Counted from the stretch's first letter, positions 1 to 8,660 are shown. The stretch: DNA of 64,000 nucleotides from Alloyangia pacifica (GCF_900116195.1 NZ_FOZW01000014.1:1-64000); one strand, 5' to 3'. Notes: a model not told the origin generated them from the sequence alone. Translations and numbers: made by a program.

Positions 1-331
1 CGAGCCAGGCCATCAATGACCGCCTCGTGCCCTCGGTGATCTCGAAGCGCACTGGCTGTCGAGTCTTCTGCTGCACGACCGATACGCGCTCCTTGATCGA
101 ACCGGCAGAAAGCACGTCCGCCACTTTCAGGCACACGAGGTCGCAGCCGCGTAACTTGCTGTCGATCGCTAGGTTGAAGAGGGCGAGGTCGCGGATCTCC
201 GCTGCGATTTCCAAACGGACACGGATGGCCCAGACGTGTCGAGGTAATAGGGGCCGCTTTTGACCGATAATGCGGCCACGGTTCCAGGCGGGTTTGGTGG
301 GGCGAACGGCGGGTAGGTTCTCATTTCCCAT
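1..331 (-). CDS. Tyrosine recombinase / phage-type integrase, N-terminal part
   Basis: An open frame starts at the ATG at 331 and runs off the left edge, giving about 110 residues of the N-terminal part. Around residues 45-85 it reads FNLAIDSKLRGCDLV, then KVADV and later QQKT and RFEIT. This is the catalytic-domain entry of short tyrosine recombinases, where the Arg of KLRGCDLV is the first catalytic arginine. Proteins of this type are about 200 residues long and sit at the ends of genomic islands and plasmids. The likely role is integration or excision of the element that also carries the relaxase at 2532. The His-x-x-Arg and Tyr motifs lie outside the window, so intactness is unknown. Confidence 0.8.
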   Translation of the reverse strand, partial: MGNENLPAVRPTKPAWNRGRIIGQKRPLLPRHVWAIRVRLEIAAEIRDLALFNLAIDSKLRGCDLVCLKVADVLSAGSIKERVSVVQQKTRQPVRFEITEGTRRSLMAWL

Positions 332-626
332 GGTGAAGGTTTCCCTCCACCGCGCCCAGCCCCATCTCCGACCCGTTGCCGGCGGCGGAATGCTACCATG
401 GAGGTCCAGCACTGCGATGCTGCACGGCGGCGCCGAGGCCGATTCGTAGGTGCTGGGCCACGGCCCCGCTGCGAGTGCATTCGGCTGGTCCCAGCCCCAA
501 ACTCCCCGTTAGCCTTGCGGTGCCATTCTGCCGAAGCGGACCTCGGTCAAGAGAGGCCGGGGCGATCAAGGAGCGGACAAAGTCAGCTTTCCCTGCAACT
601 GTTCCGAGGTCTGCTTCAGAACGCGG

Positions 627-1649
627 CTATCGGGGTCGCCCAAAGGTTGCAATCTGGTATTTCACCCGACACATTTGACCACTGAGACTCTCACCCCACT
701 CCGGAAGTGCGACCAGTCCGATTGTCGAAAGACAAAATAGGCGCTTAACTTGATTGTAGTGGTATCGCAACCAGATTCCAGATTCGACAAATCGTAGCTG
801 GTCTTCTCTCCATTCAATTAAGGACCTATCCGACGTATCCAAATTTCGTAGTTCAACTATTGTAAGGCGGGGAGCGGACGAAGACACAACGGTATTAAAG
901 TCTCTCATAACCGTGGTTTCAATTTCTTGCTCCCACTCCAGCCTAACGAATACGAGTATCAATAAGAGTATATAAATGGTTCTTCGTCGCGTTTTCGTGC
1001 TAGACAAAGATATGAAAGTTGTTCTTTCAATCCACTCCCGGAACAGCAGCGTTGCTGCCACCAACAATAGTAGTACCTTTGTAGCGACCAGATATCCGGA
1101 TAGGGTGATCTCCCAAGGCGCGGTTAATGATGAAAAGGTTCTCTCTAGTAATTCTGGAGAAGTCGCCGCTACTTCGTTTCGAAGAGTTTGAAAGTGGCTG
1201 ATGAAGTCGCCATAGCTCAAACTGGTAAGTTGCCCGACGTCAGTTTCACATACATCCCCACATGCACTCTTTAGCAACCTGCCGAGTTGGTTCTCATCAC
1301 CTAGTCTCAAGTGTTGTAGGCTTCTGTCGTAGGAGGTCCTTAGAAAGAAGTCTGTGAAACCTCCTAGGTACTTTAGCACCCCGCTCAAAAGACGTGAGCC
1401 GGAAAAAATCAATATCAGAAGAAAAATAGGTATTAAGGCGCTCAGGCGAAATATTTTTGAAATACGTACTATCTGTATTGTTGACCGGCTTCGATATATT
1501 TTATCAACATAACCTAAGGCGCCCGTGGGCTGATTGTCAATGCAACGGCTTGAGACCCAAAAAGCCAGGAGCATTACAACAGCGGAGTGAAAGATGTCGC
1601 TGAGTACAAGATAGGCTTCAGTCAAAACTTTTGAGAGTTCAAGATCCAT
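627..1649 (-). CDS. Membrane protein of unknown function in the mobile element
   Basis: A 340-residue protein that I do not recognise. The ATG at 1649 is preceded eight bases upstream by a perfect AGGAGGT ribosome binding site (1658-1664). Hydrophobic segments near residues 15-37, 66-90, 178-203 and 221-240 suggest four membrane helices. A soluble loop of about 85 residues lies between helices 2 and 3, containing two cysteines (CGDVC), and a C-terminal soluble tail of about 100 residues follows. Base composition is clearly lower in GC than the chromosome to the right, so recent transfer is likely. Because it sits between an integrase and a relaxase it is element cargo. A defence or surface role is possible but nothing in the sequence proves it. 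Confidence 0.7.
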   Translation of the reverse strand: MDLELSKVLTEAYLVLSDIFHSAVVMLLAFWVSSRCIDNQPTGALGYVDKIYRSRSTIQIVRISKIFRLSALIPIFLLILIFSGSRLLSGVLKYLGGFTDFFLRTSYDRSLQHLRLGDENQLGRLLKSACGDVCETDVGQLTSLSYGDFISHFQTLRNEVAATSPELLERTFSSLTAPWEITLSGYLVATKVLLLLVAATLLFREWIERTTFISLSSTKTRRRTIYILLLILVFVRLEWEQEIETTVMRDFNTVVSSSAPRLTIVELRNLDTSDRSLIEWREDQLRFVESGIWLRYHYNQVKRLFCLSTIGLVALPEWGESLSGQMCRVKYQIATFGRPR

Positions 1650-1796
1650 CACTATCTACCTCCTAGATGATCGTTCTTTGCACGATAGCTCAGCTATCAA
1701 GGCACCGCACCTGCCAAAACGACTACTGAACGGACTACTGCTAGCACAATTTCAAAGCCGTCAAATTGAGTGCAAATCGCGTAAAGCGGTCTCTAG

Positions 1797-1945
1797 CAGG
1801 CCGTTGAAAAAATTCAGCGGTGCCAGATGAGCTGCATAGAAGCCCCACTCAGGCGCAATCTCGTGGAGCTAATCGTCTTGGCTACGGCTCCGGTCCAACG
1901 AGATCGGTAAGATCGGATGCCTCGACCAAGTTTATCAGCGGCCTG
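1797..1945. mobile_element. MITE-like or deleted insertion-sequence remnant
   Basis: The left end CAGGCCGTTGAAAAAATTC (1797-1815) and the reverse complement of the right end (1927-1945) match at 15 of 19 positions, so the 149-bp segment has terminal inverted repeats. The CAGGCCGTTGA start resembles ends of IS5/IS1182-type elements. Flanks are CTAG on the left and TTAG on the right, a possible imperfect 4-bp target duplication. There is no transposase inside, so this is a non-autonomous derivative or internally deleted copy. Confidence 0.45.
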
Positions 1946-2148
1946 TTAGCTGCCGCGCAGAAATTCGGTATTTTGGGCTCTTAGGGATCGATCGCTGCGC
2001 TCAGCCTGAACGGCAGTTTCCAAAAATGAACCCATCGGTGCGATGTCCGCATGCTGCGCAGAGCTGCCGTGGGTGAGGGTCACAGAAGGTATCGGAGATC
2101 GCCCTATCCAAACCAATCGGTGATCACGAATGCCCAGACGTCGTGACC

Positions 2149-2394
2149 TCAAAACCGGCATGGCCTTACCAGTACGGTACCGCTTTCTTGTCGCTGCATC
2201 TGCGTGCTGCGCGCTTCAAGCAGAGCTTTGTGATCATGCTCTGGAATCACTTTGAGCCGGGCGCGGATGGTCAGCTCTGCGGCCTCCCGTTTCCTCATTG
2301 GGATCGAAATCCAGCACAAATGCGCACGGCGTAGCGGGTAGTACTCGTGCATCTGGAACTCGATTTCTTCGGCAATGTCGCCGAGGATTTCCAA
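2149..2394 (-). CDS. Possible small hypothetical protein
   Basis: An 81-residue frame with a TTG start (2394) and a weak GGAG about ten bases upstream. The product is acidic at the N-terminus (MEILGDIAEEIEFQMHEYY) and basic afterwards, with no recognisable domain, signal peptide or membrane segment. It would be transcribed away from the relaxase. Amino-acid composition looks protein-like, but the rare start and short length keep this a weak call. Confidence 0.3.
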   Translation of the reverse strand: MEILGDIAEEIEFQMHEYYPLRRAHLCWISIPMRKREAAELTIRARLKVIPEHDHKALLEARSTQMQRQESGTVLVRPCRF

Positions 2395-2490
2395 CCGCCC
2401 GCGTCTCCCCGTGAAACCGCTCCTCTTCCTCCTAGCCCGCTACGATGGTCTGAGGCCCCACTCCCCCACGATTTTCCGAGCGCCCCAACA

Positions 2491-2532
2491 TCGACCGATC
2501 TTCTGCTCATCGAGCAGCAGGAGATCGGTCGA
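2491..2532. promoter_or_regulatory. Inverted repeat over the relaxase start; candidate oriT or operator
   Basis: TCGACCGATC (2491-2500) pairs perfectly with GATCGGTCGA (2523-2532). Inside it, CTGCTC (2503-2508) pairs with GAGCAG (2512-2517) around a three-base loop. The structure covers the ribosome binding site (GGAG, 2520-2523) and ends on the A of the relaxase start codon. MobV relaxases act at hairpins just upstream of their own gene, so this could be the transfer origin, an autoregulatory operator, or both. No nick site can be assigned from sequence alone. Confidence 0.45.
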
Positions 2533-3863
2533 TGGCCCCAACACAAACGCAAGACGAAAAGTACCGTGTGGTACTTCGCATGCGCGGAATGTTTCCGAAG
2601 GATCTTGCGGGCTACGAAGCACACCGCCTGCGCAAGGGCGGTGATATCAGCCACGTCGATAAGACCCGAAGCCACCTCAACAAGACCTTCATCGGCAAGG
2701 AAACCTGGGCCGCTGAAGCACTGGAAAGGATCCAGGAGATCCGCCTGCAGAACTTCCTCGACGAGGTTACGGCGCTGCGAAAGCGAAAGCGCAAGAAGGA
2801 TGCGGAGCGACGCCTTACCGAAGGTCCGAAAGAGCCGTGGCGAGCGACGCGGCACGGGCCCCTTCGGGAGATCATCTTGACGGCCAATCGCGCCTACTTC
2901 GAGGATGAGGTGGCCGAATTTTTGGGCGAAAACCGGGAGGCAGAGTTCCAGGCTTGTGCCGAAAGCTGGCTGCGCAAGGAGTTCAAGGGCGACATCATCC
3001 ACGCGCGCGTCGATCGCGACGAGACGGCGTTCCACGTTCACGCCGTCCTTCTGCCGATCGAGCGGGTCGAGATGACCCGCACGAACAAGAAGACTGGCGA
3101 GACAAAGGTGATCGCGGTGCGCCACATGCTGCAACCGTCGAAGCATGATCTGGTCAAGGACTACGAGCAGGCGCAGGACAGCGCCGGGGACGCGTTCAGC
3201 GTCGTGAACCTGCAACGCGGTGAGCGTCGCGCCGCCGCGATCCGCCAGGCGCGTGCGGCGGGCCAGCCGCTGCCGAAGCGCCGCTATCATGCCCGCACGT
3301 CTGAATGGCGTGCCGTGCAGGAATTGAAGCTGGAAGCCCAAGAGGCAGTACTGAGCGAACGCGAAGACGCGCTCGCCCGGCGTGATCGCCGCCTGGACAC
3401 ACGGGATGCCGCTCTGGCCGTGCGCGAAGCCGAAATCGATACCATCGATGCCGCAATCGAAGGGGTCGAACGTGGGACCCTCACTTTCGACGAGAGCGGC
3501 GATGTTCCCCGCCTTGAAGCCGCGCCCCCTGAGCAGAAGCTCGCGCCCGAAACAGCACGGCTGATGCAGCGACTGACGGCATCCCCGAAGGGCAGGACAC
3601 GCGCCACCGCGCTTGTCGGCCGTCTCTTCGGCGTCATGAGGCGTCATGCCCGTGTGGATGCGGAGCAGGCCCTGCGCCGCGACATCGCCGAGATCGGCAA
3701 GGCGCGAGACATGCTGCAAGGGTTGGTATCACGCTTGTCCGGGGAGGTCGCAACATCCGGCAAGGCCACCCTGAGGGGCCTCACGCGTAGCCTCATGGCC
3801 CTTCGACGGCATGAGACCCCTGACCATGACCATGGCGAAGAATATCCGCCCGACCACGACTGA
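2532..3863 (+). CDS. MobV-family (Mob_Pre) relaxase
   Basis: A 443-residue protein. Near residues 28-50 it carries YEAHRLRKGGDISHVDKTRSHLN-type residues, matching the MobV motif His-x-x-Arg then His-x-Asp-x-x-x-x-x-x-Asn. Near residue 165 it has the metal-binding FHVHAVLLPI motif (His-x-His). Relaxases of this family nick the transfer origin and lead single-stranded DNA into the recipient, using a coupling system supplied by another element. The C-terminal half (about 255-345) is charged and likely coiled coil, as in other MobV proteins. The ATG has a GGAG eight bases upstream, inside the hairpin 2491-2532. The gene is followed by a small gene at 3949. Confidence 0.85.
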   Translation: MAPTQTQDEKYRVVLRMRGMFPKDLAGYEAHRLRKGGDISHVDKTRSHLNKTFIGKETWAAEALERIQEIRLQNFLDEVTALRKRKRKKDAERRLTEGPKEPWRATRHGPLREIILTANRAYFEDEVAEFLGENREAEFQACAESWLRKEFKGDIIHARVDRDETAFHVHAVLLPIERVEMTRTNKKTGETKVIAVRHMLQPSKHDLVKDYEQAQDSAGDAFSVVNLQRGERRAAAIRQARAAGQPLPKRRYHARTSEWRAVQELKLEAQEAVLSEREDALARRDRRLDTRDAALAVREAEIDTIDAAIEGVERGTLTFDESGDVPRLEAAPPEQKLAPETARLMQRLTASPKGRTRATALVGRLFGVMRRHARVDAEQALRRDIAEIGKARDMLQGLVSRLSGEVATSGKATLRGLTRSLMALRRHETPDHDHGEEYPPDHD

Positions 3864-3948
3864 TTTCTTTCCGTCTGGGATCGATCGTTTCCATTTCCTC
3901 CCCGTGACCGCCGTCACGCTCACCCCATCGCTCACAAAGGAGTACCCC

Positions 3949-4248
3949 ATGAGCAAGAAGACCGACCGCCTGATCGATGCCCTCAAGGCCTCGGCCCGTC
4001 AGGATGGCGAGAAGGACGCTGAAACCCGCGCGAAGATCCGCGCTGCAATGGTGGAGGCGCTGGAGCAGTTGCTGGACCAGATGCCGGAGCAGCGCGCCGC
4101 AGAGCTGTTCGCTGACCTCGAGCAAGTCGCTCCAGAGAGCGCGGCGAAACTCATTCGCCGCCACAATCTTCGTCCCGAAGTGACCGACGGTGTCCTCGCA
4201 GACCGGCTCAAGAACAAGCCGCTTTCGGAGACACCTACGGCCCGGTGA
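3949..4248 (+). CDS. Small hypothetical protein downstream of the relaxase
   Basis: A 99-residue soluble, charged, helical protein beginning MSKKTDRLIDALKASARQD. I chose the ATG at 3949 because AAAGGAG lies six bases upstream; the frame stays open further upstream but without such a site. Sequence such as LEQLLDQMPEQRAAELFADL suggests helical bundles. It lies 85 bases after the relaxase, in the same direction, and may be an accessory mobilization or regulatory protein. No family is recognised. Confidence 0.6.
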   Translation: MSKKTDRLIDALKASARQDGEKDAETRAKIRAAMVEALEQLLDQMPEQRAAELFADLEQVAPESAAKLIRRHNLRPEVTDGVLADRLKNKPLSETPTAR

Positions 4249-4284
4249 TACCGGCCCCCGGGCCTCAACCTCTCCCAGAAGATC

Positions 4285-4312
4285 ACCCGGCGCCTCGAGG
4301 GAGGCGCCGGGT
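4285..4312 (+). terminator. Strong hairpin closing the mobile-element genes
   Basis: ACCCGGCGCCTC (4285-4296) pairs perfectly with GAGGCGCCGGGT (4301-4312) around a four-base loop. There is no T tract, so it is terminator-like rather than a classical terminator. The remaining gap up to purA (4313-4606) holds no gene. It may contain the element's right attachment site, which cannot be placed without the left end. Confidence 0.6.
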
Positions 4313-4606
4313 AAAGCTGTTTACAGTCGCGCCGCAGTCCGAAATCGGGGTCTCGAACCGCGGCAACAACGTTTCAGTAACCTTGCGTTGCGACGTTCTT
4401 CAAAGGTACATCCGATGTTCCAGTGCAGAAGTCATGAGCAGCGCAAATAACGGCAAAGCACCGCCCCCTTTTCCCTCCACCCGAGGGCAGGCCTGCCGCG
4501 GATTCTTTCCCCCGCCCGCCGGAACGCCCAATTTGATGGTTCCCACCGCCGCGCCGTGGATCTATACGGAGCCCGTTTGAACCGCCGGCAAAAGGACAGG
4601 TGAGCA

Positions 4607-5902
4607 ATGGCTAACGTGGTCGTCGTGGGCGCCCAGTGGGGCGACGAAGGCAAGGGCAAGATCGTGGACTGGCTCTCGGAGCGGGCCGACGTGGTCGCGC
4701 GCTTCCAGGGGGGCCACAATGCAGGCCATACGCTCGTCATCGACGGCAAGGTGTTCAAGCTGAATGCCCTGCCCTCCGGTGTGGTGCGCGGCGGCAAGCT
4801 GTCGGTGATCGGCAATGGCGTGGTGCTTGATCCGTGGCACCTGGTGAAGGAGATCGAGTCGATCCGCGCTCAGGGCGTCGAGATCAGCCCCGAGACGCTG
4901 ATGATCGCCGAGAACACCCCGCTGATCCTGCCGATCCATGGCGAGCTCGACCGCGCCCGCGAGGAAGCGGCCAGCAAGGGCACCAAGATCGGCACCACCG
5001 GTCGCGGCATCGGCCCGGCCTATGAGGACAAGGTGGGCCGCCGCTCGGTGCGCGTCGCCGACCTCGCCGACCCCGAGACGCTGGAACACCGCGTCGACCG
5101 CGCATTGCAGCACCACGACGCGCTGCGCCGTGGCCTCGGGCTCGAGCCGGTGGACCGCGACGGGCTGATCGCCCAGCTCAAGGAGATCGCGCCGCAGATC
5201 CTCGAGTATGCCGGCCCGGTCTGGAAGGTGCTCAACGAGCAGCGCCGCGCGGGCAAGCGCATCCTCTTCGAAGGGGCGCAGGGCGCGCTGCTGGACATCG
5301 ACTTCGGCACCTATCCCTTCGTGACCTCCTCGAACGTGATCGCCGGCCAGGCCGCCACCGGCACCGGCATCGGCCCGGGCGCGATCGACTTTGTGCTGGG
5401 CATCGTGAAGGCCTACACCACCCGCGTCGGCGAAGGTCCCTTCCCCACCGAGCTCGACGATGCCGACGGCCAGCGTCTCGGCGAGCGCGGCCGCGAGTTC
5501 GGCACCGTGACCGGCCGCAAGCGCCGCTGCGGCTGGTTCGACGCGGTGCTGGTGCGCCAGACCTGCGTGACCTCGGGCGTCAACGGCATCTCGCTGACCA
5601 AGCTCGACGTGCTCGACGGCTTCGATACCATCCGCATCTGCACCGGCTACGAGCTCGACGGCGAGGTTCTCGACCACCTGCCCATCGCCACCGAGGAGCA
5701 GCTGCGCTGCAAGCCGATCTACGAGGAAATGGAAGGCTGGTCCGAGTCGACCGAAGGCGCACGCAGCTGGAACGACCTGCCCGGCGCCGCGGTGAAATAC
5801 GTGCGCCGCATCGAGGAGTTGATCGGCTGCCCGGTGGCGCTGCTCTCGACCTCGCCCGAGCGCGACGACACCATCCTCGTCACCGACCCCTTCGCGGACT
5901 GA
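4607..5902 (+). CDS. purA: Adenylosuccinate synthetase
   Basis: A 431-residue full-length enzyme that joins IMP and aspartate with GTP, the first step from IMP to AMP, in the cytosol. The GTP-binding loop GDEGKGK is at residues 12-18, and NAGHT, whose His assists catalysis, is at 38-42. Later signatures include [14 protein letters not shown] near 127 and [12 protein letters not shown] near 303. An AAAGGACAGG site precedes the ATG. It is the first core-chromosome gene after the mobile element and is followed six bases later by a DUF2842 gene, probably cotranscribed. Confidence 0.97.
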   Translation: MANVVVVGAQWGDEGKGKIVDWLSERADVVARFQGGHNAGHTLVIDGKVFKLNALPSGVVRGGKLSVIGNGVVLDPWHLVKEIESIRAQGVEISPETLMIAENTPLILPIHGELDRAREEAASKGTKIGTTGRGIGPAYEDKVGRRSVRVADLADPETLEHRVDRALQHHDALRRGLGLEPVDRDGLIAQLKEIAPQILEYAGPVWKVLNEQRRAGKRILFEGAQGALLDIDFGTYPFVTSSNVIAGQAATGTGIGPGAIDFVLGIVKAYTTRVGEGPFPTELDDADGQRLGERGREFGTVTGRKRRCGWFDAVLVRQTCVTSGVNGISLTKLDVLDGFDTIRICTGYELDGEVLDHLPIATEEQLRCKPIYEEMEGWSESTEGARSWNDLPGAAVKYVRRIEELIGCPVALLSTSPERDDTILVTDPFAD

Positions 5903-5908
5903 ACCGGC

Positions 5909-6142
5909 ATGGCCCTCAGCTACAAATCCCGCCGCCGCTGGTCGCTGGTGATCCTGCTGGTGGGCCTGCCGCTCTACATCGTTGCGGCGGTCAGCGTGGT
6001 CAACGCGCTCGACCGCCCGCCGATCTGGCTGGAGTTCGCGGTCTACGTCTTCCTCGGGTTCCTGTGGATGCTGCCCTTCAAGTTCGTCTTCAAGGGTGTC
6101 GGGAAGGAAGATCCCGACGCGGAGCCGCCGCGCGAGGACTGA
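5909..6142 (+). CDS. DUF2842 membrane protein
   Basis: A 77-residue protein with a basic N-terminus (SYKSRRRW) and two hydrophobic segments near residues 11-30 and 41-60, separated by a short DRPPIWLEF turn, then an acidic tail. This is the layout of DUF2842, a small inner-membrane family of alphaproteobacteria commonly placed after purA. Its function is unknown. It begins six bases after the purA stop, indicating one transcript, which ends at the hairpin 6174-6204. Confidence 0.8.
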   Translation: MALSYKSRRRWSLVILLVGLPLYIVAAVSVVNALDRPPIWLEFAVYVFLGFLWMLPFKFVFKGVGKEDPDAEPPRED

Positions 6143-6154
6143 TCGGCCGGAAGT

Positions 6155-6177
6155 GAGTATTTGAAGAAAGATGAAAG
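6155..6177 (+). repeat. Short tail of the dispersed intergenic repeat
   Basis: GAGTATTTGAAGAAAGATG and the next bases directly follow the DUF2842 stop. They match the tail seen at 15565, 39371 and 61830, though the GC hairpins that precede the tail elsewhere are absent here. Confidence 0.45.
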
Positions 6178-6207
6178 GGCGTGGCCGAGCGGGTCGCGCC
6201 CTTTTTT
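6174..6207 (+). terminator. Terminator of purA-DUF2842
   Basis: AAAGGGCGTG (6174-6183) pairs with CGCGCCCTTT (6195-6204), with one G-T type mismatch, followed by a short run of T. It lies 32 bases after the DUF2842 stop. Confidence 0.75.
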
Positions 6208-6413
6208 CTTGGCTATCAGATCATGCGGCGCGATCCGGGCGACGCCTGCCGAGAGGGATGGCGCACTGCCATTCGGCAAAGGCACTTTATCTTTGCCCCT
6301 CCGCACGAACTTCGAGCTTTGCGTACGCGTCACAAAGCGCCAGCCCGCCGGGACGGGCAGGCGCTCGCCCAGCGGCTGCGCCTTGGCTCCGGGCGGGCGG
6401 ACTCCCAACGAAA

Positions 6414-6439
6414 AAGGGCGCCGGAAAACCGGCGCCCTT
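6414..6439 (-). terminator. Terminator of the MFS transporter gene
   Basis: AAGGGCGCCGG (6414-6424) and CCGGCGCCCTT (6429-6439) form a perfect 11-bp stem with an AAAA loop. On the minus strand it is followed by a run of T (complement of 6411-6415). It lies 25 bases beyond the transporter stop. Confidence 0.8.
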
Positions 6440-6464
6440 CTCAATTCTGCTCAGGCAATCTGCC

Positions 6465-7766
6465 TCAGACCTTGCCCTTGCCGCTGGCGAAGATGCACAG
6501 CAGGGTGATCGCGGCGGCAAAGAGCACGTAGTAGCCCACATAGGCGAGGCCGTAGTTGCTCTGCAGCCAGGTCGCGATATAGGGCGCGAGCGAGGCGCCG
6601 AAGATGCCGGCGAAGTTGAAGGTGATCGACGAGCCGGTGTAGCGCACGCGGGTCGGGAAAGGTGCCGCCAGAGCGGTGCCGATCAGACCGTAGGTCATAC
6701 CCATCAGCGCCATGCCCAGCGTCACGAAGCCCATGATACGCATCTCGTTCTCGACCATCAGCACCGGCACGAGGAAGCTGAACACGCCGATCAGGATGGT
6801 GGTCAGCGTCAGGATCTCGCGGCGGCCGAAGCGCTCGGCCAGTTTGCCGGCCAGCGGAATGAAGGCGCCGAAGACAACCGAACCCCAGATCTGGATCGCC
6901 AGCGCGTCGGTGAAGGGGATCTTCACGACCTTGACGTTGTAGCTCAGCAGGTACGCCGTGCAGATGTAGAACAGCACGAAGGTCGCCAGAGCCACGAAGG
7001 TGCCGAGCACGATCGAGACCTTGTGGTTCTTGAACAGCTCGACCGCGGGCACGGCGACGCGCTCTTCATTGTCGATGGCCTTCTGGAAGTCCGGCGTCTC
7101 GGTGATCGACAGGCGCACCCAGAGGCCGACGGCGATCAGCAGCAGCGACGAGACGAAGGGAATCCGCCAGCCCCAGCTGAGCAGCGCCTCTTCGCTCATG
7201 AAGTGCAGCAGGATCCAGAACAGGCCGGACGACAGGAACAGGCCCAGCGGTGCGCCGAGCTGCGGGAACATGCCGTACCAGTTCTTCTTGCCCTCGGGAG
7301 CGTTCTCGGTGGCCATGAGCACCGCCCCGCCCCATTCACCGCCGAGGCCGAAGCCCTGGCCGAAACGGCAGAGCGCCAGCAGCAGGGGCGCGATCACGCC
7401 GATCTGCTCGTAGCTCGGCAGGAAGCCGATCACGACGGTCGAGATCCCCATGGTCAGCAGCGCCGCGACCAGCGTCGCCTTGCGGCCGATGCGGTCGCCG
7501 AAGTGGCCGAAGACCAGCGCACCGAAGGGGCGCGCGAAGAAGGCGATGGAGAAGGTGGCGAAGCTCGCCAGCAGCGCGGTCATCGGATCACTGCTCGGGA
7601 AGAACAGCGCCGGGAAGACCAGCACGGCAGCGGTCGCGTAGACGTAGAAGTCGAAGAATTCGATGGTGGTGCCGACAAGGCTCGCGGTCAGGACCTTGGC
7701 CGGGGAGTTCAGCGCCGGCGTGGCCCCAGCGCGCGGTGCCGCGTGGGCTGCGTCTGAGAGGGACAT
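6465..7766 (-). CDS. MFS transporter, metabolite:H+ symporter (MHS) type
   Basis: A 433-residue inner-membrane carrier with about 12 hydrophobic helices. Near the start it reads ASLVGTTIEFFDFYVYATAA. The loop between helices 2 and 3 has GHFGDRIGRKATL, the classic MFS signature. RFGQGFGLGGEWGGA, typical of the MHS branch (KgtP, ShiA, ProP relatives), follows near residue 137. These proteins take up organic acids or osmolytes with protons; the substrate cannot be read from sequence. The ATG at 7766 has AAGGAAAG about 11 bases upstream; an upstream in-frame extension is unlikely. It is transcribed alone, ending at the hairpin 6414-6439. Confidence 0.88.
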   Translation of the reverse strand: MSLSDAAHAAPRAGATPALNSPAKVLTASLVGTTIEFFDFYVYATAAVLVFPALFFPSSDPMTALLASFATFSIAFFARPFGALVFGHFGDRIGRKATLVAALLTMGISTVVIGFLPSYEQIGVIAPLLLALCRFGQGFGLGGEWGGAVLMATENAPEGKKNWYGMFPQLGAPLGLFLSSGLFWILLHFMSEEALLSWGWRIPFVSSLLLIAVGLWVRLSITETPDFQKAIDNEERVAVPAVELFKNHKVSIVLGTFVALATFVLFYICTAYLLSYNVKVVKIPFTDALAIQIWGSVVFGAFIPLAGKLAERFGRREILTLTTILIGVFSFLVPVLMVENEMRIMGFVTLGMALMGMTYGLIGTALAAPFPTRVRYTGSSITFNFAGIFGASLAPYIATWLQSNYGLAYVGYYVLFAAAITLLCIFASGKGKV

Positions 7767-8057
7767 TTTATTTCGTCTTTCCTTGCGTCTGGAACAGCTT
7801 TGTTCCGGGATGGGATCGGTTAACGCAATCAGCAGGCGGGTGTAACCCAAGTGCCTGACTGTTTTCGTCAGTCCCGCTATGCTCTGGACGCATGGCAATG
7901 ATCGCGATCCGGACAAAACCCGAGGTTTTGGCCGGATTTCGCACGAATTATTCCCCAAGGTCAGCCGCTTGAACCTGCTGTCCGCCAGCGCGCAACAAAA
8001 TTACCCGAGATTCAGCAGGTCGACCGGCGCCGTGTCACCGGCACCGCGCCGCGACGC

Positions 8058-8660
8058 TCAGTCCTTGTCGGCCTCCAGCGCGTAGCGCTTGAACAGCCCG
8101 CTCTGGGTCATGAAGAAGACGAAAACCGCCGCCGTGAGGCCGAAGGTCTTGAAGTAGACCCAGCTCTCGGTGCTCATCGTGCGCCAGACGATCTCGTTGA
8201 GCAGCGCGAGGCCGAAGAAGAAGGCGCAGATGCGCTTGGTGAGGATCATCCAGCCCTCGTCCTGCAGCGGCATCAGCCCCTCCATCACCTTGCGCAGGTA
8301 GCTCTCGCCGCGCAGGATCCCGGCCAGCAGCGCGACGCCGAAGAGCAGGTAGATCAGCGTGGGCTTCATCTTGAAGAAGCGCTCGTCGTTGAGCCAGACC
8401 GAGAGCCCGCCGAAGACCACGATCAGCACCGCGGTAACCACCTGCATGGCCGAGAGGTGCCCGGTGAGTTTCCACAGCAGCCCGGTGCAGACCAGCATCA
8501 GCGGGATGAACCCGGCTGTGACCACCACGAAACCCTGGTACTCGCGGCCGCCGATGACGTAGGCGTTGTCCTTCAGCAGCAGGTAGGCTGCGAAGAAGGC
8601 CAGCACCGGTCCGAACTCGAGCGCCGACTTGAGGAAGGGGTTGATCTGCTTCGTGGCCAT
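8058..8660 (-). CDS. yciB: Inner-membrane-spanning protein YciB (septation protein A family)
   Basis: A 200-residue protein with about five to six hydrophobic helices. It carries family residues such as LEFGPVLAFFAAYL near the start, and WLNDERFFKMKPTLIYLLFG and NEIVWR further on. YciB proteins influence cell division and envelope synthesis in other bacteria; the exact role is unsettled. The ATG at 8660 is preceded by AAGGAG. In this group the gene is usually next to ftsY, as here (ftsY lies about 600 bases away beyond the MgtC-like gene). Confidence 0.9.
   Translation of the reverse strand: MATKQINPFLKSALEFGPVLAFFAAYLLLKDNAYVIGGREYQGFVVVTAGFIPLMLVCTGLLWKLTGHLSAMQVVTAVLIVVFGGLSVWLNDERFFKMKPTLIYLLFGVALLAGILRGESYLRKVMEGLMPLQDEGWMILTKRICAFFFGLALLNEIVWRTMSTESWVYFKTFGLTAAVFVFFMTQSGLFKRYALEADKD

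Larger units (their letters stand above)
1650..2490. other. Mostly non-coding stretch of the mobile element
   Basis: About 840 bases between the membrane protein and the relaxase. It holds the 149-bp inverted-repeat remnant (1797-1945) and a possible small gene (2149-2394, minus). The part 1946-2150 has an open minus frame of 71 codons that I do not regard as a gene. Composition shifts from AT-rich on the left to GC-rich on the right, as in a mosaic element. Confidence 0.5.

Noticed and set aside
2295-3719. Long minus-strand open frame opposite the relaxase gene
   Set aside because: It mirrors the codon pattern of the GC-rich plus gene, has no family features and no ribosome binding site, while the plus product has clear relaxase motifs.
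4345-4370. T-arm-like GGTCTCGAACC stretch as possible tRNA remnant or attachment site
   Set aside because: No acceptor or anticodon stem could be paired around it, and the other end of the island is outside the window.
4562-5677. 371-codon minus frame opposite purA
   Set aside because: purA motifs on the plus strand are unambiguous; the antisense product shows no family features.
6171-7757. 528-codon plus frame opposite the MFS transporter
   Set aside because: Rich in Arg, His, Asp, Gln with no hydrophobic core; it is the antisense of a membrane protein gene.
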